A stretch of DNA of 64,000 nucleotides. It comes from Paenibacillus sp. GM2. Its GTDB lineage: Bacteria; Bacillota; Bacilli; Paenibacillales; Paenibacillaceae. Position 1 is the stretch's first letter; the number at the start of each line of letters is the position of its first letter. Below the pieces are notes generated by a model. That model ran no database searches. It saw nothing but the letters and a program-made list of their open reading frames with translations, and was not told where the DNA came from. Location of the stretch: NCBI RefSeq assembly GCF_900069005.2, contig NZ_LN831279.1, forward strand, positions 3,522,730-3,586,729. Reading direction: 5' to 3'. This document shows positions 53,487 to 61,525 of this stretch, piece by piece. Both the position numbers and the translations under genes were made by a program.

Positions 53487-55102
53487 TGTTTAACATGAAC
53501 TTCTTCAAAGCGAACACTACCGTTAGGCAAGACGACGAAGCTATCGACTGAAGAACGAACGCCTTTCAGGATGTCCGGATAATAAAGCGGGATGTACGGC
53601 ACTTCGTCCGCAACAATTTGCAGCAGATCTGAATAGACCTTCGCACGGCCATCCCCATCCGGCGTCTTCTGCCCCTCATGCAGAAGCTTGGTTACTTTCT
53701 CATTCGTATAATGCGTCCAGTACGATTTACTGAATCCTTCCGGATCGGTCTGGAAGGCGATAATCGAGTTCGCATCAGGAGAATCCGCCTGCCCGCTGTT
53801 AAGCATAGCCGAGAAATCGTAAGCGAAGAAACGTTCCCGGAAAGTGGCTAATTCGATCGATTCAATCTCAATATTAATCCCGATCTCCTTGCCCGCCGCC
53901 TGGATAATTTGCGCCTCTTGGGCCCTTGTACTATTGCCGGAGGCTACAAGCAATTTTGTGCTGAATCCATCAGGGAAGGCTGATTTGGCCAACTCCTCCT
54001 TGGCAGCATTCAAATCAAAGTTCAACGCTTTGATCGTATCATTTGAATGATATGGGATTGCCGTTGGCAGCAATGAATTCGCCGTTTGCGCATAGCCGAA
54101 GGTTAGCGCCTTGGTCAAGCCTTCACGATCGATGGCCAAGGCTAGAGCCCGGCGAACATGAACATCGGAGAAATGTGGATCTAACGTATTGAAGAACAAC
54201 TGTTCAGTCACCCAGCTGCCATTTGTTACTACGGTAGTGTCAGCGCCATTCTTGATCTCTTCGGCATTTTGCAGAGCAAGCGATTCGATGCCGTCGATCT
54301 CTCCCGCCTTCAATTGATTGATCGCCTGACTGTCGTCTTCTATCAGCTTGTAGACCAGCTTATCCATATACGGCTTCCCTTCCTGCCAATAGTACGGGTT
54401 CTTGGCAAAAGTCAGATCGCCAGCCGGGTCCCATTGCTCTACAACGAAGGGCCCTGTGCCCACAGGCTTCTTGAAGAACTCCTCCTCAGAAACCCCACCG
54501 AAATTGTTCGGAAGGATACCGTTGGAGAAGTTGGACAACTCGGAGATGAACGGGGTATACGACTCCTTCAGCGTAATGACCAGCGTGTGATTATCCTCCG
54601 CTTTGATGGTGTCAACCTTGGCCGCTATAGCAAGTGGACCGCCAACAGTCAAATGCCGCTGCAGCGAGAATACGGCGTCCTCCGCAGTAACATCCGTCCC
54701 GTTGGAAAATTTCAGGCCATCGCGCAGCACAAAGGTATAGGCCAGTCCGTCGTCACTAATGTTATGCGACTTGGCGAGCCAATCGACAATCTCGCCTTTG
54801 CTATCAAAGGCAACGAGGGGTTCAAATATTTTATCAATGGCAAAAGCATTGTTTGCTGTAATCTGATTATGCAGATCAAGCGAATTTACGGAAGCCGACC
54901 GCCCGTAGACAAAGGTACCTCCCGCCGCAGGCTCGCCTGTATTAGCACTTTGGTTCTTTTCCTGATTCGCATTTTGCTGAGCATCTTTATTCGCAGCAGG
55001 AGCATTTTTGTTTCCGGCGCATCCTGCAATTAATACCAACAATAGAACTGCCAATGTCCCTGCCCAAATTGATTTTCTTACAGATGATTGGAACCTTTTC
55101 AT
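53483..55102 (-). CDS. Family 5 solute-binding lipoprotein (peptide/opine type)
   Basis: 539 residues, the usual length of DppA/OppA-type proteins. The amino end is a lipoprotein signal (IWAGTLAVLLLVLIAGC, lipobox LIAGC) and a Gln/Asn/Lys linker. SBP_bac_5 features follow: GLAYTFVLRDGLKFSNGTDVT, KKPVGTGPFVVEQW and RRALALAIDREGLTKAL. It captures the transported substrate outside the membrane. Start context AAGGGGGAAGAGGC. First gene of the operon; the substrate could be a dipeptide or amino-sugar-like compound. Confidence 0.92.
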   Translation of the reverse strand: MKRFQSSVRKSIWAGTLAVLLLVLIAGCAGNKNAPAANKDAQQNANQEKNQSANTGEPAAGGTFVYGRSASVNSLDLHNQITANNAFAIDKIFEPLVAFDSKGEIVDWLAKSHNISDDGLAYTFVLRDGLKFSNGTDVTAEDAVFSLQRHLTVGGPLAIAAKVDTIKAEDNHTLVITLKESYTPFISELSNFSNGILPNNFGGVSEEEFFKKPVGTGPFVVEQWDPAGDLTFAKNPYYWQEGKPYMDKLVYKLIEDDSQAINQLKAGEIDGIESLALQNAEEIKNGADTTVVTNGSWVTEQLFFNTLDPHFSDVHVRRALALAIDREGLTKALTFGYAQTANSLLPTAIPYHSNDTIKALNFDLNAAKEELAKSAFPDGFSTKLLVASGNSTRAQEAQIIQAAGKEIGINIEIESIELATFRERFFAYDFSAMLNSGQADSPDANSIIAFQTDPEGFSKSYWTHYTNEKVTKLLHEGQKTPDGDGRAKVYSDLLQIVADEVPYIPLYYPDILKGVRSSVDSFVVLPNGSVRFEEVHVKQ

Positions 55103-55214
55103 GCCTCTTCCCCCTTCTCATATAAAACAGATAAGATTAGTATGAATAACATTATGGATGAAACCCTTATTTCTGTCAAACAAAAATCTCCTCTATTCCT
55201 CTGCCTTAAAAAGT

Positions 55215-55245
55215 CAAAAAAAGACCCGCTAGAGTCTAGCAGGCC
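55215..55245 (-). terminator. Terminator of the proX gene
   Basis: On the minus strand GGCCTGCTAGA and TCTAGCGGGTC form an 11-bp stem (one G-U pair), then TTTTTTT. Confidence 0.88.
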
Positions 55246-55737
55246 CTAGATTTCTATGTAACAAATCTTATTTCCTCGGCTCTTAATGACTGCTTCTAAA
55301 TCTTGCGGACGAAGCCAGATGGTTGCAGTATTATCATTCGGATGTACTCCAACTTGGTTAAACTGCAAAATATCTTGATCGATTACAACCTCTACTCTAC
55401 GAGTCTCATCGTTCAAAATCCCTAAGGGGGTAACAGCTCCTTTATTCAGATTCAAGTATCTGTGCAAATCCTCTTCGGAAGCAAAGCTAAGCGGTCGACA
55501 GTTTAATCCTTGTCTTAAACTTTTCAGATTAACGGTCTTCTCCTTTTGCAGCACGATGATAAAATATCTCTTCTTCTTGTCATCCCGGATGAACAGATTT
55601 TTCGCAATCGCTTCCCTATTGTCTATTGGGAGTTGCTCCATTTCTTCTATTGTATATACGACTGGATGTTCCACAAACCCATATTCAATTCCCATCCTGT
55701 TCAAAATATCAAATACCTGCTGATGTATGGCATTCAT
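55246..55737 (-). CDS. Prolyl-tRNA editing protein (ProX/PrdX, YbaK superfamily)
   Basis: 163-residue hydrolase that removes wrongly attached amino acids (usually Ala) from tRNA-Pro. The PrdX pattern is visible: HPVVYTIEEM, KNLFIRDDKKKRYFIIVL (Lys of the active site), GAVTPLGILND and VGVHPNDNTATIWL. A stand-alone trans-editing domain, as expected. The ATG follows GGGAGGAGAACTAGA. It is a single-gene unit ending in a strong terminator. Confidence 0.92.
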   Translation of the reverse strand: MNAIHQQVFDILNRMGIEYGFVEHPVVYTIEEMEQLPIDNREAIAKNLFIRDDKKKRYFIIVLQKEKTVNLKSLRQGLNCRPLSFASEEDLHRYLNLNKGAVTPLGILNDETRRVEVVIDQDILQFNQVGVHPNDNTATIWLRPQDLEAVIKSRGNKICYIEI

Positions 55738-55894
55738 TCTAGTTCTCCTCCCTTCTTGGCTATTTTAGCAAAAAAACATTTATGATTATCTCACATTCCT
55801 GCCTCTCCGTATATAAGAAGGACTCAATAAACAGGATTTTTAATTGTTAATTTATTACAATATGTACCCAAAGGCTCTACCTCTCTTACCACGC

Positions 55895-55942
55895 AAAAAA
55901 ACCGCCATTCTTACCTGCTTATCGCTAGGGTTAAATGGCAGC
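55895..55942 (-). terminator. Terminator of the DUF1801 gene
   Basis: On the minus strand GCTGCCATTTAACCC pairs imperfectly with GGTAAGAATGGCGGT, followed by TTTTTTT. Its sequence is homologous to the hairpin at 59036-59078 after the SUMF1-fold gene. Confidence 0.8.
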
Positions 55943-55959
55943 CTCGGCCGCGGAGAACA

Positions 55960-56352
55960 TTATTTTTTTTTCTGCTTCGCCTTACGTTCGGCTTTGGCTA
56001 TATTCTCGGACACTCGGAACTTCACAATCTTGGTGATCAAGTCATAGGGGATTGGCTGGCCGAAAGGGAACTGGATCGTTCCTTTACCCGCTTTATAAGG
56101 TGCTAGCTCTTGCTCAAATTCATTAATCCCGCTAGGTGCCGGATAGAAGCCAATATGATTCTTGAACGCTGCAAAATGGACTACATTGCCCTGTTGCGCA
56201 AATGTCGGCATTTGGTAGCTGATCTTCTCCACAGCTTCAGGTGCCGCTTCACGAATGACCTGGCGGATCTTCTCCAGAATCTCCTGAATGTCCGGTGGGA
56301 ATGTGGCAATATAATGATCGATTGATTCATAGGTTATCTTGTTCGTGTCCAT
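55960..56352 (-). CDS. DUF1801 / YdhG-like protein
   Basis: 130-residue cytoplasmic protein of the DUF1801 (YdhG/Fra-like) family. Family landmarks are residues 10-40 (YIATFPPDIQEILEKIRQVI), AVEKISYQMPTF and FPAPSGINEF-like middle part, with a very basic tail (KAERKAKQKKK). A Bacillus relative acts as an iron chaperone (frataxin-like); that role is not evident from residues here. It sits between a remnant of a SUMF1-type gene and that gene's apparent former terminator. Confidence 0.85.
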   Translation of the reverse strand: MDTNKITYESIDHYIATFPPDIQEILEKIRQVIREAAPEAVEKISYQMPTFAQQGNVVHFAAFKNHIGFYPAPSGINEFEQELAPYKAGKGTIQFPFGQPIPYDLITKIVKFRVSENIAKAERKAKQKKK

Positions 56353-56445
56353 AGCTGGTCCCTCTCCATCATTTTCTTCCCAATATTATAACATCAATGT
56401 TTGTCTAATATGTCCAAGCGCAACTGCTTTGCTATATACCTTATC

Positions 56446-56534
56446 TATTCACTGCGAGCTACTCGAAACCCCTTGGTCAGGACCAAAGCCATTCGCCTCT
56501 AACTTGCCGCGGAAAGCAATCTCAATTATCGCTA
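56446..56534 (-). pseudogene. Remnant of a SUMF1-fold lipoprotein gene (3' end)
   Basis: This stretch matches the last ~30 codons of the gene at 59087-59938 at most positions. On the minus strand it encodes EIAFRGKLEANGFGPDQG and then, after removal of one extra G, FRVARSE and a stop. The rest of the gene is missing and replaced by the promoter of the marR gene on the right and the DUF1801 gene on the left. Confidence 0.85.
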
Positions 56535-56539
56535 AATAT

Positions 56540-56568
56540 TTGACAGCAAAAGCATATTAAAGTATCTT
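56540..56568 (+). promoter_or_regulatory. Promoter of the marR-flavodoxin operon
   Basis: TTGACA (56540-56545) and TATCTT (56563-56568) with a 17-bp spacer. The -10 box lies inside the first of two tandem palindromes, so repressor binding would block polymerase. Confidence 0.6.
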
Positions 56569-56596
56569 GATAATTAAGTATCTTGATAATCAAGAT
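56564..56596. promoter_or_regulatory. Twin MarR-type operators
   Basis: ATCTTGATAATTAAGTA (56564-56580) and ATCTTGATAATCAAGAT (56580-56596) are consecutive; the second is a perfect 17-bp palindrome. They begin ~27 bp before the regulator start, consistent with autorepression. Confidence 0.7.
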
Positions 56597-56622
56597 TTAT
56601 TAAAATTCAAGGAGGGCTATTT

Positions 56623-57120
56623 TTGTCAAGCAATATACCTGAACAACCCTCGGAGTTGCAAGAAAACCTGACGATGAGTATGCGCGGATTAGGAAACAGA
56701 ACGATACTTTACCAGCAAAGTGTAGCTGCTGTCTTAGGTCTCTACAATAATGACTTTCTATCCGTTGATATCCTGCATGAAAAAGGTCCTATCACTGCCG
56801 GAGAACTGTCCAGGCTAACCGGACTTACGACAGGCAGCGTTACTTCATTAATCGACCGGCTGGAAAAAAACGGATTTGTGCAAAGACAACCTGACCCCCA
56901 TGACCGTCGCAAAGTGATTATTGTACCACTATATGAGGATAAAGAAGAAGTTCGTAAGACATACCTTCTGCTCCACGCAGCGATGGTCAAGCTGGCTTCA
57001 TCGTATTCAGATGAAGAGCTTGAGCTCATTACACAATTCTTGAATAAAGCAAGCGCCGTTTTAGAGGAGCAAATTCATCAGCTTCATTTACAAGCACGCA
57101 ATAGCTCCTCCTCGCGATAA
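56623..57120 (+). CDS. MarR-family transcriptional regulator
   Basis: 165-residue winged-helix repressor. The recognition region reads ITAGELSRLTGLTTGSVTSL, followed by the wing IDRLEKNGFVQRQPDPHDRR (the DxRR signature). A Ser/Arg-rich tail ends the protein. Translation starts at TTG after AAGGAGGGCTATTT. It heads a two-gene operon with a flavodoxin-domain protein and likely responds to an oxidant or aromatic compound; no sensing Cys is apparent. Confidence 0.9.
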   Translation: MSSNIPEQPSELQENLTMSMRGLGNRTILYQQSVAAVLGLYNNDFLSVDILHEKGPITAGELSRLTGLTTGSVTSLIDRLEKNGFVQRQPDPHDRRKVIIVPLYEDKEEVRKTYLLLHAAMVKLASSYSDEELELITQFLNKASAVLEEQIHQLHLQARNSSSSR

Positions 57121-57167
57121 TGTTATGTTACAAAACACCAAAAAACCAAGGATAAGGGATGAGTTAA

Positions 57168-57602
57168 ATGGCTGTACTAGTTATCTATGCTACGAAAACA
57201 GGAGCCACGGCGCAATGCATAAAAGTGCTTGCTGAAGAGATTCCAAACTGTGCAACTTGTAATATTCAAATGGAGAAACCCGCTATCGAGGATTTCGATC
57301 GTATCATTTTAGGAGCGGGAGTTCGGGACGGAAAAATATATAAACCGATTCGTGATTTTATCAAAAAAAATCATCAAGAGTTATTGAAAAAAAGAATGGG
57401 TTACTTCATTTGTAACGAGAAGCCAAAGGAGACTGAAGAAATAATAGAACGGAATATCCCCGCCGATCTAAAAGAAGCAGCTATCTGCATTGAATCGTTT
57501 GGCGGTTATAAGGCTCACGCTGCACCAAAAGAAGGAACGGATCAATTGAAAGGAATTTTCGTAGATCGAATAAAAGCATTTTCCGAAAATTTCATAAGGT
57601 AA
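57168..57602 (+). CDS. Flavodoxin-domain protein (HemG-like)
   Basis: 144-residue FMN-binding protein. The phosphate-binding loop is YATKTGATAQCI at residues 7-18 and the flavodoxin_5 pattern continues with ILGAGVRDGKIYKPIRDFI. It resembles the HemG/protoporphyrinogen oxidase-like flavodoxins more than long-chain electron-transfer flavodoxins, but haem genes are not nearby. It follows the MarR gene by 47 nt and is probably its regulated partner in redox stress. Confidence 0.85.
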   Translation: MAVLVIYATKTGATAQCIKVLAEEIPNCATCNIQMEKPAIEDFDRIILGAGVRDGKIYKPIRDFIKKNHQELLKKRMGYFICNEKPKETEEIIERNIPADLKEAAICIESFGGYKAHAAPKEGTDQLKGIFVDRIKAFSENFIR

Positions 57603-57780
57603 GTTCCTCAAATAGGAATTAAGCAGGAGGTAACGCTCAGAACTGTTACCTCCTACGTAACCTTATGTGATAATTTGCTTCGCTGGACGAACCCTATTTC
57701 ACTACAGTCAATGACTTAAAAACACGTCAAGCCCGTTTTCCATATGTATTCGCTAAACTGTGCGGTACCAAATAATTCAA

Positions 57781-58755
57781 TTAATAATGGCCAACGACTT
57801 GGTGCGGTACGTAAGGTTCTTCCAAAAACGCAATTTCTTCGGCTGTTAATTTAATGGTTAGAGCCGCTTCCGCATCTTCAAGATGAGAGATTTTTGTTGC
57901 CCCAACGATGGGAGCAGTTATCGGTTCTTTATGCAGAAGCCAAGCAAGTGCGATGTGAACGCGACGAACGCCATGTTTCTCTGCGAGACTTACAACCCGA
58001 TCCACAACTATTTGATCCGCATCCGCTGTTGTATCATATTTTTGTTTTGCAATTTGATCAGTTTCAGCACGGTATGTTGTTATCTCGCGCGCCAGTCTTC
58101 CTCCCGCGAGCGGGCTGTAAGGAATCACTCCGATTTTTTCTTCCTTGCAAAGTGGCAGCATCTCCCGTTCCTCTTCACGGTATATGAGGTTTAAATGATT
58201 CTGCATGGATACAAATCGTGTCCACCCATTTTTCTCAGCCACATGCAGCGCCTTCAGGAACTGCCAGGCGTACATGGCAGAAGCACCAATGTATCTCGCC
58301 TTACCAGCCTTAACAACATCGTGCAGTGCCTCCATCGTCTCTTCAATAGGTGTATTGTAATCCCAACGATGAATTTGATACAAATCGACGTAGTCGGTTT
58401 TTAATCTCTTAAGACTCTTATCGATTTCGCTCATGATCGCTTTGCGGGAAAGTCCAGCTCCGTTTGGCCCTTGATGCATGCGGTTATAAACCTTGGTTGC
58501 TAGAACAATCTCATCTCGATTGGCATAATCCTTTAGAGCCCCTCCAATAATTTCCTCACTTGTCCCGTCGGCATATACATTCGCTGTATCAAAAAAATTG
58601 ATTCCACTATCTAAAGCTTTTTTGATTATTGGGCGAGCTTGCTCCTCACGAAGCACCCAACGATGGTGCCCCTTATCTGCATCACCGAAGCCCATACAAC
58701 CAAGACAGATCCGAGATACATCCAATCCGGTATTTCCAAGCTTCGTATAGTCCAT
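57781..58755 (-). CDS. Aldo/keto reductase
   Basis: 324-residue NADPH-dependent oxidoreductase with a TIM-barrel fold. The catalytic tetrad is visible: Asp in FFDTANVYADG (with Tyr following), Lys in VLATKVYNR, His in LYQIHRWD. The C-terminal nucleotide-binding region is ITAPIVGATKISHLEDA. Length and the YADGTSEE stretch place it with YhdN/YajO-type enzymes reducing aldehydes. Single-gene unit; start context AAGGGGGATCC. Confidence 0.92.
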   Translation of the reverse strand: MDYTKLGNTGLDVSRICLGCMGFGDADKGHHRWVLREEQARPIIKKALDSGINFFDTANVYADGTSEEIIGGALKDYANRDEIVLATKVYNRMHQGPNGAGLSRKAIMSEIDKSLKRLKTDYVDLYQIHRWDYNTPIEETMEALHDVVKAGKARYIGASAMYAWQFLKALHVAEKNGWTRFVSMQNHLNLIYREEEREMLPLCKEEKIGVIPYSPLAGGRLAREITTYRAETDQIAKQKYDTTADADQIVVDRVVSLAEKHGVRRVHIALAWLLHKEPITAPIVGATKISHLEDAEAALTIKLTAEEIAFLEEPYVPHQVVGHY

Positions 58756-59086
58756 TTAATGGATCCCCCTTATTATTTCCTAACGTATTTCGAAAAGGCG
58801 GTTTCACCTTTTATTGATTGTTTAATCTACTCCTATCTATAATTTTAAACAGAAACAAGTTGCTTACAATAGCCAAATCGACCTGATGTGTGAATTAAAA
58901 ATGTTACGCTTTCTGCCATGGAGGAGCTTTAAAGATATGCCGTACCTGAAGCCCCATTCCACAGCCCCCACGACCGCCGCTCCTAAAAATTGGACAAACA
59001 GGGATATTGTTAGATAGGAATTGTAATTGAATAAAGCCCCCATTCCCACCAACTTGTCACTGGCGTGAAATGGCGGCCTGTCCATT
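58756..59086. other. Spacer with the SUMF1-gene terminator
   Basis: The only feature I can support is the hairpin at 59036-59078. An open frame here (58864-59181, minus) contains one hydrophobic segment but overlaps the SUMF1-type gene and has no good start. Confidence 0.5.
59036..59078 (-). terminator. Terminator of the SUMF1-fold gene
   Basis: On the minus strand GGCCGCCATTTCACGCC pairs imperfectly with GGTGGGAATGGGGGC, followed by TTTATTC. It is related in sequence to the terminator at 55895-55942. Confidence 0.65.
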
Positions 59087-59938
59087 CTACTCACTGCGAG
59101 CCACTCGAAACCCTTGGTCAGGGCCAAGGCCATTCGCCTCGAACTTGCCGCGGAAAGCAATCTCATTGTTGCTAACATCACCGATCCAGCCGCCGCCCTT
59201 CACCACCCGAAAAGATCCGCTGCTGCTGTCCAGATCTTCCCCATACCAGTTCCAGCACCATTCCCTTACATTGCCTGACATATCGTAGAGCCCTAACTCG
59301 TTAGCCTTTTTGGTACCAACAGATTGGGTTTTATTTTTATTATCTTCTATGATTGGCCAGTTCCAGTCCCCTGATAAGTATTTATTTCCGGCATTTCTCC
59401 AATACCATGCTACATCATCAGCCTTATCGCTTCCACTGTAGGTGTAGCTCTTGCTCAACTGACCTCCACCAGCAGCATATTCCCATTCGGCTTCGGTCGG
59501 CAATCGGTAACCGTTAGCCCCTTCATTCATCGTTACTATCCATTTCATATTATCGTTCTCACTCATATTGTTCGGATCCTGGTTGTTCTGATCGATAATG
59601 TAGTATGGCTCCAGGCCCTCTTTGACGCTTCGCTGATTGCAGTACTCAATAGCGTCATACCAGGTTACCATTTCAACCGGCAAATGGTCTCCCTGGAATC
59701 CGGATGGATTGTAGCCCATAACCTCGGCCCACTCTTTCTGAGTGACCTCATATTTACCAATGTAGAAATTTGATATGGTTACACTTTTTCCATAGTAGTT
59801 GGACTTCGTGTTCGTCATTGCCCCACCTTCCACAAAGACAAGACCGGGATTGGCGTCATTTTTCCCAGGCCTCTCTTGTGAGCAAGCGCTGACTACTAAT
59901 ACTAGGGCTACTAGAAGGAAAGTGAATAATTTTCTCAT
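59087..59938 (-). CDS. SUMF1/FGE-fold lipoprotein
   Basis: 283-residue secreted lipoprotein (signal MRKLFTFLLVALVLVVSAC, lipobox VSAC). The formylglycine-generating-enzyme-like fold spans most of the protein: FYIGKYEVTQKEWAEVMGYN, PVEMVTWYDAIEYCN, YRLPTEAEWEYAAGGG, LGLYDMSGNVREWCWNWY and GPDQGFRVARS. The Cys pair of catalytic FGE is not present in the C-terminal part (NNEIAFRGK instead of an RCxxR-type site), so true sulfatase-activating chemistry is unlikely; non-catalytic or substrate-binding members of this fold are common. The start at 59938 follows AAAGGAG. A broken second copy lies at 56446-56534. Confidence 0.88.
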   Translation of the reverse strand: MRKLFTFLLVALVLVVSACSQERPGKNDANPGLVFVEGGAMTNTKSNYYGKSVTISNFYIGKYEVTQKEWAEVMGYNPSGFQGDHLPVEMVTWYDAIEYCNQRSVKEGLEPYYIIDQNNQDPNNMSENDNMKWIVTMNEGANGYRLPTEAEWEYAAGGGQLSKSYTYSGSDKADDVAWYWRNAGNKYLSGDWNWPIIEDNKNKTQSVGTKKANELGLYDMSGNVREWCWNWYGEDLDSSSGSFRVVKGGGWIGDVSNNEIAFRGKFEANGLGPDQGFRVARSE

Positions 59939-60010
59939 GGATATATCTCCTTTAAATAGATGAAAAAAGTGGTTAAGCTTGGACATTTACAGAAGATAAT
60001 AAATATATTA

Positions 60011-60041
60011 AGGCCGCCGGCTTGTGGGCCGGCAGGCCTTT
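60011..60041 (-). terminator. GC-rich stem-loop after xynA
   Basis: GGCCTGCCGGC and GCCGGCGGCC pair across a short CCACAA loop (one bulge) on the minus strand, followed by TTAATATATT. It lies ~90 nt past the xylanase stop. Confidence 0.6.
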
Positions 60042-60129
60042 GGCGCTATTCAGCGTTAAGAAAGCTCTAGAACTTTAACTTTGAAGCTACGGCCTGGCAT
60101 TGTTCATCGACCTGGTTACAGTCGACCTG

Positions 60130-60765
60130 TTACCACACCGTTACGTTAGAACTGCCGCTACTTTGATATCCTTCTGTAGCCAACACTTGATAAGACCAGC
60201 TGCTGCCCAAATTCATTCCATAATTCTTCCATGCATTAACGTGGTTGCTAAACGTAATAGCAACGTTGCTTCCTGTCGCTCTCTTCGACTGACGAACACT
60301 CCAGAACTGTTGGAAAGTTTGTGTACCGTCAATGGAAGGAGCATTGTACCGCATGCTTGTATAAACGTCATACGTTCCCCCGTCACTTGATACAGTACCT
60401 TTATACGTTCCAGTAGGGCGGTAAGTTCCCCAGCTATCTACAACGTAATATTCGATAAGCGAGTTTCTTGTCCAACCATAAAGAGTCAAATATCCGTTGC
60501 CATTTGGTGCCCAGACGCCAGCGTTGTAGTTGATGGTTCTGGATGGTGATCCCGTACCCCAGCCTTTGCCCACAACAAAGTTGCCGGAGTTTGACCATGT
60601 CACACTATAATTGCCGCCAGATCCATTAACCGCATTAACGGTTCCGCCACCATCGGTCCAATTTTGCCAATAGTCTGTTGCTGCACTGGAGGTCACTGCA
60701 AACATACTAAAACTCATCGCTGCTACGAGTAATGCCGTCATTATTTTCCTATTAAATTTGAACAT
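60130..60765 (-). CDS. xynA: GH11 endo-1,4-beta-xylanase
   Basis: 211-residue secreted enzyme hydrolysing internal bonds of xylan; the signal peptide ends near residue 28 (SMFAVTSSA), leaving the ~183-residue jelly roll typical of GH11. Catalytic Glu residues are E105 (SLIEYYVVD, nucleophile) and E198 (VLATEGYQSSG, acid/base), and the thumb is PSIDGTQTF. Asn at the position preceding the sheet is not diagnostic for pH optimum here. Ribosome site AAGGAGGTATTCT is near ideal. It stands alone, with a cre-like site ~140 bp upstream, so catabolite repression is likely. Confidence 0.97.
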   Translation of the reverse strand: MFKFNRKIMTALLVAAMSFSMFAVTSSAATDYWQNWTDGGGTVNAVNGSGGNYSVTWSNSGNFVVGKGWGTGSPSRTINYNAGVWAPNGNGYLTLYGWTRNSLIEYYVVDSWGTYRPTGTYKGTVSSDGGTYDVYTSMRYNAPSIDGTQTFQQFWSVRQSKRATGSNVAITFSNHVNAWKNYGMNLGSSWSYQVLATEGYQSSGSSNVTVW

Positions 60766-60903
60766 AGAATACCTCCTTAATATATTATTGCAACTACGCC
60801 CTACCCTACATCCTTCTGTCGGTTTTACTTGCAGTACGTAACTTTTACTGTTTTTTCTTCCTGAAAATTCTATTTTCCACCTCCTTACTTGTAAATTATA
60901 GAA

Positions 60904-60917
60904 ATAAAGCGTTTACA
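60904..60917 (-). promoter_or_regulatory. Catabolite response element candidate for xynA
   Basis: On the minus strand TGTAAACGCTTTAT matches the first twelve positions of the cre consensus exactly; the last two differ. It lies upstream of the xylanase gene. Confidence 0.5.
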
Positions 60918-61080
60918 TAACAACTTATCAAATTAAAGGTTTATCCCTCTTTATTTTAGATATTTGAATAAAAGTAGGATGTAAGAGATGGATTAGTGTA
61001 ACGAGAATCGAGGAGCCCATGATCATATGATTGATCCTTTGGAGAAACGGCAAGACTGAAATAAATGTGAAACCTGCGGA

Positions 61081-61107
61081 TTGACATTTCGTGCAGAGTA
61101 TTATAAT
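61081..61107 (+). promoter_or_regulatory. Promoter of the zinc efflux operon
   Basis: TTGACA at 61081-61086 and TATAAT at 61102-61107 with a 15-bp spacer. The spacer is short, a feature seen in some metal-regulated promoters, and the operator lies just downstream. Confidence 0.55.
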
Positions 61108-61119
61108 CTATGTATGACA

Positions 61120-61139
61120 ATATGAGTATATGTTCATAT
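61120..61139. promoter_or_regulatory. ArsR/SmtB-type operator
   Basis: ATATGAGTATATGTTCATAT is an imperfect 20-bp palindrome of the ATATGAnnnnnnnnTCATAT type bound by CzrA/SmtB repressors, located between the promoter and the czrA start. Confidence 0.8.
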
Positions 61140-61172
61140 ACATCTAATTTTCCTTACAGAGGGGTATAATAA

Positions 61173-61508
61173 ATGAGTGAAGAGCAGGAATACAAAGAAG
61201 CATTTCATGACGGAGCGCAGGATCTGGATGAAGAAACGTTATTTGTCGTTTCACAAACCTTCAAAGCGTTGAGCGACCCAACAAGAATCCGCATTTTGCA
61301 TTTATTGTGTAAAGGGGAGCATTCCGTCAATGAAATTGCGGAGATACTAAATCTAAGCCAATCGAGCGTTTCCCACCAATTGCGTTTTTTGAAAAACTTA
61401 AGATTGGTCAAGTTTAGAAGAGCAGGCACTACCTTGTATTATTCAGAAGATGATGATCACGTTATGAACCTGCTGGGGAAAGCCATTGAGCATGCTGTAC
61501 ATCTATAA
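61173..61508 (+). CDS. czrA: ArsR/SmtB-family zinc sensor (CzrA-like)
   Basis: 111-residue repressor with the SmtB winged helix: LSDPTRIRILHLL, then NEIAEILNLSQSSVSHQLRFL as the recognition helix. Metal-binding residues of the alpha-5 type fit the C-terminal DDDHVMNLLGKAIEHAVH (Asp, His, His, and terminal His), the site for zinc or cobalt in CzrA. Metal binding would release the operator upstream. It overlaps no other gene and is followed at once by the CDF transporter, so the pair forms a zinc-homeostasis operon. Confidence 0.9.
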   Translation: MSEEQEYKEAFHDGAQDLDEETLFVVSQTFKALSDPTRIRILHLLCKGEHSVNEIAEILNLSQSSVSHQLRFLKNLRLVKFRRAGTTLYYSEDDDHVMNLLGKAIEHAVHL

Positions 61509-61525
61509 TGCAGAGGAGACATATA

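Larger units (their letters stand above)
60766..61172. other. Regulatory spacer between xynA and czrA
   Basis: AT-rich divergent region holding a cre-like site (60904-60917), a plus-strand promoter (61081-61107) and an ArsR-type operator (61120-61139). I see no additional gene. Confidence 0.6.

Noticed and set aside
58864..59181. Minus-strand open frame with one hydrophobic segment
   Set aside because: It overlaps the 3' end of the SUMF1-fold gene and that gene's terminator; its internal ATG has no properly spaced ribosome site.
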